The position numbers were made by a program, and so were the translations under genes. A stretch of DNA of 20,838 nucleotides. It comes from Firmicutes bacterium UBA2530. Lineage in GTDB: Bacteria; Bacillota; Clostridia; Tissierellales; Sedimentibacteraceae. Each line of letters opens with the position of its first letter. Position 1 is the stretch's first letter. This document shows positions 1 through 6,767 of this stretch, in pieces. The notes under the pieces were generated by a model. The model did not search any database. It was not told the origin of the DNA and saw nothing but the letters and a program-made list of their open reading frames with translations. The DNA lies in assembly GCA_002340985.1 (NCBI GenBank), contig DDNC01000015.1, positions 62,060 through 82,897 on the forward strand. Direction: 5' to 3'.

Positions 1-217
1 CGATTTTCTCACCAATATAAAGCATCGGAGCTTCGTCGAGCTCTCCCTCTCCTATAACCACTGTTCCTGCTATATCAAGAACCTGAAACATACTTCTCAT
101 TCCGTCAACTGCAGCCTGGTCAGCTATTTCCTTGTTTCCTCTGCCCATGTATTTGCCGCATCCCAGTGCAGCAGCCTCCGTTACTCTGACTATATTCAAA
201 GCTAATTCTCTGTCCAT
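1..217 (-). CDS. glpX: Class II fructose-1,6-bisphosphatase, N-terminal part
   Basis: This gene runs off the left edge; the 72 N-terminal residues are present. The product hydrolyses fructose 1,6-bisphosphate to fructose 6-phosphate in gluconeogenesis (cytoplasmic, metal-dependent). The visible protein has the GlpX hallmarks: RVTEAAAL near residue 11, MGRG then ADQAAVD with Asp33, and VVIGEGE with Glu57 followed by DEAPMLYIGE. Asp33 and Glu57 fall at the positions I recall as metal ligands in the E. coli enzyme. The ATG at 215-217 is preceded by a GGGAG ribosome site at 225-230. It is transcribed divergently from the aldehyde dehydrogenase gene; an AT-rich stretch of about 230 bases separates them. 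A gluconeogenic phosphatase suits an organism living on amino acids. The family call is secure; the rest of the gene cannot be judged. Confidence 0.93.
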   Translation of the reverse strand, partial: MDRELALNIVRVTEAAALGCGKYMGRGNKEIADQAAVDGMRSMFQVLDIAGTVVIGEGELDEAPMLYIGEKI

Positions 218-378
218 CTTTTATCTCCCGTTTTATTTGACATATATTTAATCTTATGACCTATATGTTATATTATTTCCCCTATAAAGTTATACTATAA
301 ATAGGAGTTGTTTTCTACCCTTTTTATAAATTTTTTTATTTTTTCAAATTGTAATTATTGGAAGATTTCTGCTTGTAC

Positions 379-384
379 TATAAT
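379..384 (+). promoter_or_regulatory. Possible -10 box for the aldehyde dehydrogenase gene
   Basis: A perfect TATAAT lies about 65 bases before the aldehyde dehydrogenase start. The best -35 candidate is TTATTG at 355-360, spaced 18 bases, which is a weak match. The surrounding intergenic DNA is very AT-rich, so chance matches are likely. Confidence 0.35.
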
Positions 385-449
385 GGATTGCATTTATATT
401 AAACTTATGACATAATTGAAATATATATATGGAAGGAATGGTGATATTT

Positions 450-1886
450 ATGAAAATGCTTATTGGAGGACAAAAAAAGGATTCTCTTGGAGGAAAGACA
501 ATAAATATATTTAATCCTGCCAACGGAGAATTAATAGATACAGTTCCGGATTCATCGTCAGAAGACCTTGATCTGGTGCTGAATCACTCCTTAAACGGAA
601 AAAAAATCTGGGGAAGTACACCTCTACATGAACGCTCAAAAATTCTGTTGAATTTCATTGATAATTTCAGCTCACACATTGATGAGCTGGCGGAGCTTCT
701 CTGCATAGAAACAGGAAAGAATATCAAGGAAGCAAGACTCGAGGTTGCTCTTGTTCCCGTTATATTCAGACGCTTTTTAGAAGGCGCCAACCACATGTAT
801 GGCATAACCCTGCCGGACAGCCAGCCCGGAGGAGAAAAAGACGTAATATTTACACGCAGAGAGTCACTTGGAACGATAGTATGCATTATCCCTTTTAATT
901 TTCCGGCCTCAACCTATGCATACAAGGTTGCTCCAGCCCTTGCGACAGGGAACTCTATAATTGTGAAGCCGCCCTCAGACAACCCTCTCACCCTCATAAG
1001 GATAACTGAGCTTCTGGTTGAATGCGGCGTACCGGGAGATGCTCTGCAAATTGTAACAGGAAGCGGATCTGTAGTGGGAAGATACCTTGTAGGCAGCCCT
1101 GATATTGATGCAGTGAGCCTGACAGGAAGCACAGAGGTAGGCATTGAAACTGCAAAACAGGCATCCTCTAATCTCCACCGTGTATTTTTAGAGCTTGGCG
1201 GCAATGATGCAATGATTGTTTTTGAAGACGGAGATATTAATTTGGCCCTCCAGGAAGCGATAATGGCCAGAACCACCAACTGCGGACAAATATGCATAGC
1301 AACAAAGAGATTTATTGTCCAGAATTCAATTAAGGATGAATTTACCAGACAGCTTGTTGAAAGACTGAACGGATTGAAAATCGGTGACCCTATGGACTCA
1401 TCCTACGATATGGGCTGTCTCATTAATGAAGCTGCCGCTGTCAAGGTCAAAGAGCAGGTTGAACACACATTGAAACAGGGAGCTAAATGTGTGCTTGGAG
1501 GACATATAATAAAGAATACATTCTTTGAACCCACAGTGCTTACGGATGTAACTGCAGATATGGATATTGCGCGGGATATGGAGGTTTTTGGACCTGTATT
1601 CCCCGTGATAGGCTTTGATACCCTTGAGGAGGCTGTTGAAATACATAATGCGTCTGTTTACGGACTCAACGGAGGCATAATTACAAAGGATACAAGTAAG
1701 GCTATGAAGGCTGCTTACAAGCTTGAGTGCGGCACTGTCGTACTGAACGGCAACGGAAGATACAGGCATCCTGATATTGCCTTCGGTGGATACAAGATGA
1801 GCGGTATAGGCAGAGAGGGCGTAAGCGCGACATTGGAGGAGCTCACTCAGGTAAAAACTATCGTAATGAAGGGAATACTCAACTGA
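450..1886 (+). CDS. NAD(P)-dependent aldehyde dehydrogenase family protein
   Basis: A complete 478-residue member of the aldehyde dehydrogenase superfamily, which oxidises an aldehyde to the carboxylate with NAD(P)+ in the cytoplasm. All catalytic features are present: FNFP with Asn150, KPPS with Lys173 in the cofactor site, GSTEVG at 226-231, ELGG with Glu248, and GQIC with nucleophile Cys282. No CoA-acylating signature was recognised. The substrate cannot be read from the sequence; succinate-semialdehyde, lactaldehyde and glyceraldehyde-3-phosphate enzymes all share these motifs. I chose ATG 450 because MKMLIGG is the usual family start and GGAAGGA lies at 431-437. In-frame starts at 429, 438 and 441 would add up to seven residues. 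It is followed 71 bases later by kce on the same strand, so a role in amino-acid catabolism is possible, but kce seems to have its own promoter. Confidence 0.88.
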   Translation: MKMLIGGQKKDSLGGKTINIFNPANGELIDTVPDSSSEDLDLVLNHSLNGKKIWGSTPLHERSKILLNFIDNFSSHIDELAELLCIETGKNIKEARLEVALVPVIFRRFLEGANHMYGITLPDSQPGGEKDVIFTRRESLGTIVCIIPFNFPASTYAYKVAPALATGNSIIVKPPSDNPLTLIRITELLVECGVPGDALQIVTGSGSVVGRYLVGSPDIDAVSLTGSTEVGIETAKQASSNLHRVFLELGGNDAMIVFEDGDINLALQEAIMARTTNCGQICIATKRFIVQNSIKDEFTRQLVERLNGLKIGDPMDSSYDMGCLINEAAAVKVKEQVEHTLKQGAKCVLGGHIIKNTFFEPTVLTDVTADMDIARDMEVFGPVFPVIGFDTLEEAVEIHNASVYGLNGGIITKDTSKAMKAAYKLECGTVVLNGNGRYRHPDIAFGGYKMSGIGREGVSATLEELTQVKTIVMKGILN

Positions 1887-1892
1887 TTATAA

Positions 1893-1921
1893 TTGACTAT
1901 ATCCCTATGATATTGTAAAAT
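1893..1921 (+). promoter_or_regulatory. Probable sigma-A promoter for kce
   Basis: TTGACT (1893-1898) and TAAAAT (1916-1921) are separated by exactly 17 bases in the gap between the aldehyde dehydrogenase and kce genes. Transcription would start near 1928, about 30 bases before the kce ATG. Its presence suggests kce can be expressed independently of the upstream gene. Confidence 0.55.
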
Positions 1922-1957
1922 ACTATTAGGCAAAAAATTATAATTTTGGAGGTCACT

Positions 1958-2770
1958 ATGGAAAAATTAATCATTACCGCATGCCTTACAGGCGCAGAAG
2001 TAACAAGGGCACAGCAGCCAAATCTTCCTCTTACACCGGATGAAATTGCAGAAGCGGCATATCAATGCTACTTAGCAGGAGCATCAATGGTACACATTCA
2101 CGCGAGAGACGCGGAAGGAAACCCTACACAGGATTACGAAGTTTACAAGCAAATTAAAGAAAAAATTGAAGCTAAATGCAACATCATATTCCAGCCTTCA
2201 ACAGGCGGAGCCGTATGGCACACACCTGAGCAGAGAATGCAGCCAATAGAGCTGAAGCCCGAAATGGCTACACTGAGCATGGGCACATGCAACTTTGGTG
2301 ATGATGTGTTCATGAACACAGAAGAAAACATCAGAATATTTGCAAAGCGCATGAATGAGCTGGGAGTTAAACCTGAGCTTGAGTGCTTTGAAAAAGGAAT
2401 GGTTGACACTGCAATACGCTTTGCTAAAAAAGGAATAATCAACGGGCCAATGCATTTTGACTTTGTTTTGGGAGTACCCGGAGCAATGGGCGGAGAACTG
2501 AGAGACCTAATGTTCATGATAGACTCCATACCTGAAGGTTCCACATGGACAGTGGCAGGCGTTGGAAGGTACCAGCTTCCGCTTAACATAGCTGCAATAA
2601 CGCTGGGTGGACACGCAAGAACAGGTTTTGAAGACAATGTTTATTATTCAAAAGGCCAATTAGCTACATCAAATGCTCAGTTAGTTGAAAGACTTGCACG
2701 TATTTCAAGAGAATTCGGACGTGAAGTTGCAACTCCTGACGAAGCAAGAGTAATATTGGGACTGAAATAG
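1958..2770 (+). CDS. kce: 3-keto-5-aminohexanoate cleavage enzyme (BKACE family)
   Basis: The 270-residue product belongs to the beta-keto-acid cleavage family (former DUF849). In lysine fermentation Kce converts 3-keto-5-aminohexanoate plus acetyl-CoA to acetoacetate and 3-aminobutyryl-CoA. Zinc ligands His46 and His48 (VHIHAR) and Glu225 are present. Arg221 and Asp226 keep the spacing I recall for Arg226/Glu230/Asp231 of the characterised Cloacimonas enzyme. Glu14, which binds the substrate amino group there, is at the same number. That argues for true Kce rather than a paralogue acting on another beta-keto acid, such as the dehydrocarnitine enzyme. Translation starts at ATG 1958 behind a perfect GGAGG at 1948-1952; a TTG start at 1946 would overlap that site. 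No other lysine-pathway gene (kamA, kamDE, kdd, kal) is in the window. Transcription ends at the hairpin just downstream. Confidence 0.88.
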   Translation: MEKLIITACLTGAEVTRAQQPNLPLTPDEIAEAAYQCYLAGASMVHIHARDAEGNPTQDYEVYKQIKEKIEAKCNIIFQPSTGGAVWHTPEQRMQPIELKPEMATLSMGTCNFGDDVFMNTEENIRIFAKRMNELGVKPELECFEKGMVDTAIRFAKKGIINGPMHFDFVLGVPGAMGGELRDLMFMIDSIPEGSTWTVAGVGRYQLPLNIAAITLGGHARTGFEDNVYYSKGQLATSNAQLVERLARISREFGREVATPDEARVILGLK

Positions 2771-2774
2771 TTAA

Positions 2775-2820
2775 AATAATAATATAAAAAAGCGCGTGTG
2801 CGCTTTTTTATATTATTATT
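2775..2820. terminator. Bidirectional intrinsic terminator between kce and ddl
   Basis: A perfect inverted repeat has 21-base arms (2775-2795 and 2800-2820) around the loop GTGT. Each arm has a GCGC core flanked by A6 or T6, so both strands read as stem plus U-run. It sits between convergent kce and ddl and overlaps the ddl stop codon at 2816-2818. Confidence 0.92.
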
Positions 2821-3868
2821 CCATTGCCAGCTCAACCAGCTTCACAATCAAATCCTTGTATTCTATGCCGATTTTTTTCAGCATAGACGGATATCTGCTG
2901 AGATCTGTAAGTCCGGGTATGGTATTTATTTCATTCAGATATATTTCGTTATCGGGAGTAACAAACATGTCAACTCTCGATAAACCTCTGCATCCCAAAG
3001 CACTGTATGTTTTTCCTGCAATTTGCCTTGCTTGATTTTTCAGCTCATCGCTGATTCGTGCTGGACAGTGTATCTTTGAATTATGCTGGCTGTATTTTTC
3101 AACATAGTCAAAGAAGTCATTTTTTGTGTCTATTTCATCCACTTCTCCGATTGTCAGATCCTCATTACCAACTACCGCGCAGCCTATTTCAAACCCCTCA
3201 ATCATCTTTTCGATTATAATCTTTTTGTCTGACTGAAAGGCTTCCATTATTCCCCTTTCAAATTCCTCATAGTTCCTGATTTTGCTGATGCCTATGGATG
3301 AGCCGTTATTTGCCGGCTTTATAAACATGGGCACAGAAAATCTTTCAAAAGCCTCGTCGTAAAGCTTTTTAACATTGAGCCTGCTGCTGTTCACAGCAGA
3401 TATGTAAGGAGCCATCTTTATTCCTGCATTCTCACATATAACATGTGTAAAATGCTTATCCATACACACGGCAGATGAAGTCATATCGCATCCCACAAAA
3501 GGAATCCCCGCCATCTGACAAAGTCCCTGTATGGTTCCGTCCTCTCCGTTTCTTCCGTGGAGAACAGGGAATATACAGTCTATCTCAATTCTTTCAAATG
3601 TCCCGTCAGAATTCATCTTAACCAGTCCCTTGAAATCATCACCCATATTTAACAATACGGAACTGAGATTTCCTCTGCGCCAGGTATCGTCATTAATGCC
3701 GTCAGCATTTCCCTCGTACAGCAGCCACTTTCCTTCCTGAGTTATCCCTACTAATGTTACTTCAAACAATTCATCAGGTACATTCTTGATTATTGCTGCG
3801 GCAGAATGCAATGAAACAGAATACTCATCGGATTTGCCCCCAAACAGTATTGCCAGCTTAGTCTTCAT
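2816..3868 (-). CDS. D-alanine-D-alanine/D-serine ligase, VanG-like
   Basis: A 350-residue ATP-grasp ligase that joins D-Ala to a second D-amino acid to make the dipeptide added to peptidoglycan precursors by MurF. Family motifs are clear: LFGGKSDEYSVSL at 8-20, PVLHGRNGEDGT at 101-112, FIKPANNGSSIGI near 182-194, the omega-loop region FFDYVEKY at 252-259, and NEINTIPGLT at 312-321. Residues matter for substrate choice. Asp244, Phe253 and Arg325 align, with a constant offset of one, to Asp243/Phe252/Arg324, which I recall as D-Ser determinants in VanG; SRYP around Arg325 also occurs in VanC. Ordinary Ddl enzymes usually have FYDY and SLxP here. The protein may therefore make D-Ala-D-Ser, but no VanT racemase or VanXY peptidase is visible. 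The ATG follows GGAGG and overlaps the end of murF by 11 bases, indicating translational coupling. No gene symbol is given because ddl versus vanG is undecided. Confidence 0.9.
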   Translation of the reverse strand: MKTKLAILFGGKSDEYSVSLHSAAAIIKNVPDELFEVTLVGITQEGKWLLYEGNADGINDDTWRRGNLSSVLLNMGDDFKGLVKMNSDGTFERIEIDCIFPVLHGRNGEDGTIQGLCQMAGIPFVGCDMTSSAVCMDKHFTHVICENAGIKMAPYISAVNSSRLNVKKLYDEAFERFSVPMFIKPANNGSSIGISKIRNYEEFERGIMEAFQSDKKIIIEKMIEGFEIGCAVVGNEDLTIGEVDEIDTKNDFFDYVEKYSQHNSKIHCPARISDELKNQARQIAGKTYSALGCRGLSRVDMFVTPDNEIYLNEINTIPGLTDLSRYPSMLKKIGIEYKDLIVKLVELAME

Positions 3869-5258
3869 GATTTACCTCCAGAGCTTTCAGTGTATTTGCT
3901 ATATATTCAAGCTTTAAAAATCTCGAACCCTTAATTAAAATTCCACAATCCTCGTTAATATATTTTTTCAGATATTCTGTGGCTTCTTCCTTTGTATCAA
4001 ATTCAATAATGTACCCGGTGGCAGAATTATCTTTTGCACCCTGAGCTATGTATTTTGCTTCCTGCCCTATTGTGACAAGCTCATCAATTCTGTGAGGTGC
4101 AAGGCCCCTGCCCACGTTGTAGTGCATGTCATGGCTCATTTCCCTGTAGCCAAGCATATCTCCCAGCACTACTATTTTTCTGTCAGCCTCTATCATTTCA
4201 AATATTTCAAGTGCAGCCTTTATACTCACAGGATTTGACTTGTAGCAATCATTGAGAACGGTGCATTTATTTATTTTTATAATCTCGTTTCTTAAACCCG
4301 TTTTTTCTATTTTCAAAAGCCCTTGACGTATTTCCTCGGGAGTCATGCCAAGCTCTTCAGCTGCAAGAATTGCCGCCATGGCATTCAGCGCCTGGTGCCT
4401 TCCCAGCATATCAGCATGAAGCTCCTCAAATCTTTCGTCACTTACCCTGAATGTTATTCCTTCTAAATTTTCCCTGAACTCTGTGAGATACAGGCTGTTT
4501 CCCTTACTTTCCCCGAAGGTCTGCCTTCTTATGCTGTCCCTTATTTCTGCTTTCTTGACGGTTTTTTCAATCAGCGTGTCATCACCGAAGTGGACAAACA
4601 ACCCTCCGTCCTTTATCCCGTTTACTATATCAAGTTTTTCCCTTGCTATTTCATCTATTGATGTAAAATTATCTATGTGCACAAGACCAACACTTGTAAT
4701 TATTCCAACATCAGGCTGAACAAGACGTGTGAGAAAATCTATTTCGCCGCCTTTTTCCATTCCCATTTCAATAACTGCCGCCTCACAGTCCTCATCGAGA
4801 CTTAAAAGTGTATACGGAACACCTATTTCCGTATTGTAGTTGCCCATGGTTTTTTGGGTTTTATATTTTTGTGACAGTATGCCTGCAGTAATGTCCTTGG
4901 TTGATGTCTTTCCGTTGCTTCCTGTAATTCCCACTATCTTAACATTCAAACTGTTTCTGTAGTAAAAAGCCAGATCCTGAAGAGCTTTTACCGTGTCGTC
5001 CACTAATATTACCGCAATATCTGCCGGTGGATCAGTTTCATCCATATTCCACAGCGTAGCTGCGACTCCATTTTTAATTGCATCGTCAACGTAGCTGTGT
5101 CCGTTTACGGTAGCACCTTTTATGGGAACAAAAAGACTGTTTTTCAATACTTTTCGAGAATCTATACTCACTCCGCATATGTATCCGTCAAAATCAACTT
5201 TACCTGTGCACAACCCATTTAAAACTTCAGCAACTTCTTTTATTTTTATATTTATCAT
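3858..5258 (-). CDS. murF: UDP-N-acetylmuramoyl-tripeptide-D-Ala-D-Ala ligase
   Basis: The 466-residue product is a Mur ligase that uses ATP to add the D-Ala-D-X dipeptide to UDP-MurNAc-tripeptide, the last cytoplasmic step of precursor synthesis. The N-terminal UDP-substrate domain includes SIDSRKV near 31-37 and SLFVPIKG near 41-48. The ATP loop GITGSNGKTSTKD is at 110-122. It is followed by GNYNTEIGVP, typical of MurF, then EMGM and the C-terminal domain with LNDCYKSNP and VLGDMLG. Length fits the family. The start ATG (5256-5258) has an AGAGGT ribosome site at 5265-5270 and a good promoter just upstream. The stop overlaps the following ligase gene, whose product is MurF's substrate donor, so the pair forms a functional operon. 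Confidence 0.95.
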   Translation of the reverse strand: MINIKIKEVAEVLNGLCTGKVDFDGYICGVSIDSRKVLKNSLFVPIKGATVNGHSYVDDAIKNGVAATLWNMDETDPPADIAVILVDDTVKALQDLAFYYRNSLNVKIVGITGSNGKTSTKDITAGILSQKYKTQKTMGNYNTEIGVPYTLLSLDEDCEAAVIEMGMEKGGEIDFLTRLVQPDVGIITSVGLVHIDNFTSIDEIAREKLDIVNGIKDGGLFVHFGDDTLIEKTVKKAEIRDSIRRQTFGESKGNSLYLTEFRENLEGITFRVSDERFEELHADMLGRHQALNAMAAILAAEELGMTPEEIRQGLLKIEKTGLRNEIIKINKCTVLNDCYKSNPVSIKAALEIFEMIEADRKIVVLGDMLGYREMSHDMHYNVGRGLAPHRIDELVTIGQEAKYIAQGAKDNSATGYIIEFDTKEEATEYLKKYINEDCGILIKGSRFLKLEYIANTLKALEVNHED

Positions 5259-5289
5259 TTTTTAACCTCTTCATCGGTTTATAAATTTA

Positions 5290-5318
5290 ATTATATTGTA
5301 ATTTTCTTTTATAATCAA
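5290..5318 (-). promoter_or_regulatory. Sigma-A promoter for murF-ddl
   Basis: On the minus strand TTGATT (5313-5318) and TATAAT (5290-5295) are separated by exactly 17 bases. Transcription would begin near 5282 and give a leader of about 25 bases that contains the murF ribosome site. The match to consensus and the position are both good. Confidence 0.72.
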
Positions 5319-5376
5319 TAACAAAAATGTTCATATTATTAAGGCATTGGCAAATTACCACGTCAATTGCAGTCAA

Positions 5377-6069
5377 TTACAGAAAATTCACGAACATCGG
5401 AGCAAGAATTGCCGTAATAAAGCCTGATATTGCAATGGATAATCCGCTCACAGCTCCCTCTGCTTCTCCAATTTCAAGGGCCTTGGATGTTCCCAAAGCA
5501 TGAGCTGCCGTTCCGAAGGAAAGCCCTACAGATATAGGATTCCTAATCCTTAAAAGCCTGCATATACCTTCACCGGCAACATTCCCAAAAATTCCCGTAG
5601 CTATGATTACCGCAACCGTAATTACCTGCATTCCTCCAATTTCCTCTGAAACTGCAATTCCTATGGCAGTTGTGATTGATTTCGGAAGAATACTTGCGTA
5701 TATTTCATGAGGTAGACTGAAAAGTATTGACAATGCAAGCACACTGAACAGGCTTGTGAAAACTCCCGCCATTATCCCTGCGATTATTGCCTTTAAGTTT
5801 TTTTTCAGCAAATCAATTTTTTCATAAAGAGGTATGGCAAGGCACACTGTAGCGGGTGTAAGCAGATAGCTTATATATTTCCCGCTTTGTATATAATCGC
5901 TGTATTTAATATCAAATGTGAAAAGTGTTATAATTGTCAGAACTATTGAAACCAGCATGGGATTCAGAATTTTCAGCTTAAGTTTCCTGCTGAGAAATAA
6001 ACCCGCGAAATATCCCAAAAGAGTTACGGAAATACCAAAATAAAGTGAATTGCTCATAACCTCTTTCAT
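5377..6069 (-). CDS. lrgB: LrgB/CidB-family membrane protein
   Basis: The 230-residue protein is hydrophobic throughout, with roughly six to eight membrane segments, as expected for LrgB/CidB (YohK family). Recognisable family stretches are LLTPATVCLAIPLYEK near residue 70-85, LPKSITTAIGIAVSEEIGG near 130, and a C-terminal GTAAHALGTSKALEIGEAEGA. In Staphylococcus and Bacillus relatives these proteins act with LrgA in murein hydrolase control, overflow metabolism or pyruvate uptake; which role applies here cannot be read from sequence. The start overlaps the lrgA stop in an ATGA junction (6066-6069), with a purine-rich GGGGGAAG site 8 bases upstream, so the two are translationally coupled. An alternative in-frame ATG lies four codons later. 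No clear terminator separates it from the murF promoter region. Confidence 0.88.
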   Translation of the reverse strand: MKEVMSNSLYFGISVTLLGYFAGLFLSRKLKLKILNPMLVSIVLTIITLFTFDIKYSDYIQSGKYISYLLTPATVCLAIPLYEKIDLLKKNLKAIIAGIMAGVFTSLFSVLALSILFSLPHEIYASILPKSITTAIGIAVSEEIGGMQVITVAVIIATGIFGNVAGEGICRLLRIRNPISVGLSFGTAAHALGTSKALEIGEAEGAVSGLSIAISGFITAILAPMFVNFL

Positions 6070-6425
6070 TTATTCTTCCCCCTGCCTTTCATTAATATAT
6101 AATCGGACGTTTTACCTGTCGCAGCCATAACAAGAACCGTGGTAAACAATGAAATAAACATAAGCGGCAGAATCATGCTTGAGACATTACCCCATATGTC
6201 CATCAGTCCTACTCCCGCAGGTACAAACATTACAGGCATTATATCAAGCAGAAAACTTCCCGAAGGCTTCACCTGCTCTATCTTTATAATACCGGTCATC
6301 AGTCCTGCAAGTAAAATCAAGAGACCATAAATGCTTGCAGGTATGGGCAACGGCAGAAGCTTATACAAGACCTCACCTAAAAATGTTATTACCAGAATAA
6401 TCGTAACTTGTATCAAGTATTTCAT
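6066..6425 (-). CDS. lrgA: LrgA/CidA-family membrane protein
   Basis: A 119-residue, four-segment membrane protein of the CidA/LrgA holin-like family and the partner of LrgB. Family features are LPIPASIYGLLIL near residues 25-37, a short polar loop, and FLLDIMPVMFVPAGVGLMD near 57-75. The start is placed at ATG 6423-6425 because AGGGAGAAGG lies 5-7 bases upstream; an upstream TTG at 6450-6452 would place this ribosome site inside the coding region. The gene overlaps lrgB by four bases. Upstream is an extended -10 promoter but no recognisable LytSR-type regulatory gene nearby. The cellular role, either holin-like control of murein hydrolases or metabolite transport, is undetermined. Confidence 0.87.
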   Translation of the reverse strand: MKYLIQVTIILVITFLGEVLYKLLPLPIPASIYGLLILLAGLMTGIIKIEQVKPSGSFLLDIMPVMFVPAGVGLMDIWGNVSSMILPLMFISLFTTVLVMAATGKTSDYILMKGRGKNK

Positions 6426-6465
6426 CTTAGCCTTCTCCCTCTTTCCTTTCAAAAATAATATTTAG

Positions 6466-6474
6466 ATTATATCA
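6466..6474 (-). promoter_or_regulatory. Extended -10 promoter for lrgAB
   Basis: The minus strand reads TGATATAAT, a TGn-TATAAT extended -10 element, 41 bases before the lrgA ATG. No strong -35 is seen at 16-18 bases, which is common for extended -10 promoters in Firmicutes. Confidence 0.6.
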
Positions 6475-6598
6475 CAATATTCATAAATAGTAACTATAAT
6501 AAGCGCAATTTTTCAACTTACCTTTATTATTTGGAAAACTATGTTGATATTTTTTGTGCGCTATGTATAACAAAATTAGCATTGCTGAATATACTAAA

Positions 6599-6655
6599 AT
6601 GACATAGGTCATATTTGTTACCTTAGAGTAACATCATGAGTGTCACTATGACTCC
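6599..6655. repeat. Cluster of three short dyads of unknown role
   Basis: Three small inverted repeats lie in a row: ATGAC-n4-GTCAT (6599-6612), GTTAC-n6-GTAAC (6617-6632), and GAGT...ACTC around 6638-6654. They lie about 170-230 bases upstream of lrgA. They could be operators, a folded leader or chance; no known motif was recognised. Confidence 0.35.
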
Positions 6656-6710
6656 TATAATAAAAGTTTAATTTTGTGCTGCCGTATAGAAAAACCAATT
6701 TTGAACAAAC

Positions 6711-6736
6711 AAAAAACCGCAGAAGTGCGGTTTTTT
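6711..6736 (-). terminator. Intrinsic terminator after the lipoprotein gene
   Basis: Eleven-base perfect arms (6711-6721 and 6726-6736) with a CCGCA core flanked by A6/T6 and a four-base loop follow the lipoprotein stop by about 30 bases. The symmetry means it could work on both strands, but only the minus strand has an upstream gene. Confidence 0.9.
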
Positions 6737-6767
6737 ACTTGCGGCATTGCAGCAGATTATTTTATAT

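Larger units (their letters stand above)
6426..6767. other. 342-base gap between lrgA and the lipoprotein gene
   Basis: No ORF or RNA gene was recognised here. The stretch holds the lrgA promoter at its left end (6466-6474), the lipoprotein terminator at its right end (6711-6736), and a cluster of small dyads at 6599-6655 that may be regulatory. The rest is AT-rich without visible structure. Confidence 0.6.

Noticed and set aside
584..1769. Several leftward ORFs of 67-127 codons inside the aldehyde dehydrogenase gene
   Set aside because: They overlap a full, motif-complete enzyme on the other strand, lack ribosome sites and show no family features.
1958..2770. Dehydrocarnitine cleavage enzyme, which would supply betaine to the nearby reductase
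   Set aside because: Tempting given the betaine genes, but Glu14 and the overall similarity favour the amino-substrate enzyme Kce, and the betaine genes are 17 kb away. Kept only as an alternative.
5341..5376. AATTG/CAATT inverted repeat after lrgB as a terminator
   Set aside because: Five AT-rich pairs with no U-run; too weak to support.
6656..6736. Small rightward RNA from TATAAT 6656-6661 to the hairpin at 6711-6736
   Set aside because: No acceptable -35 or extended -10 accompanies the TATAAT, and the hairpin is explained as the terminator of the leftward lipoprotein gene.
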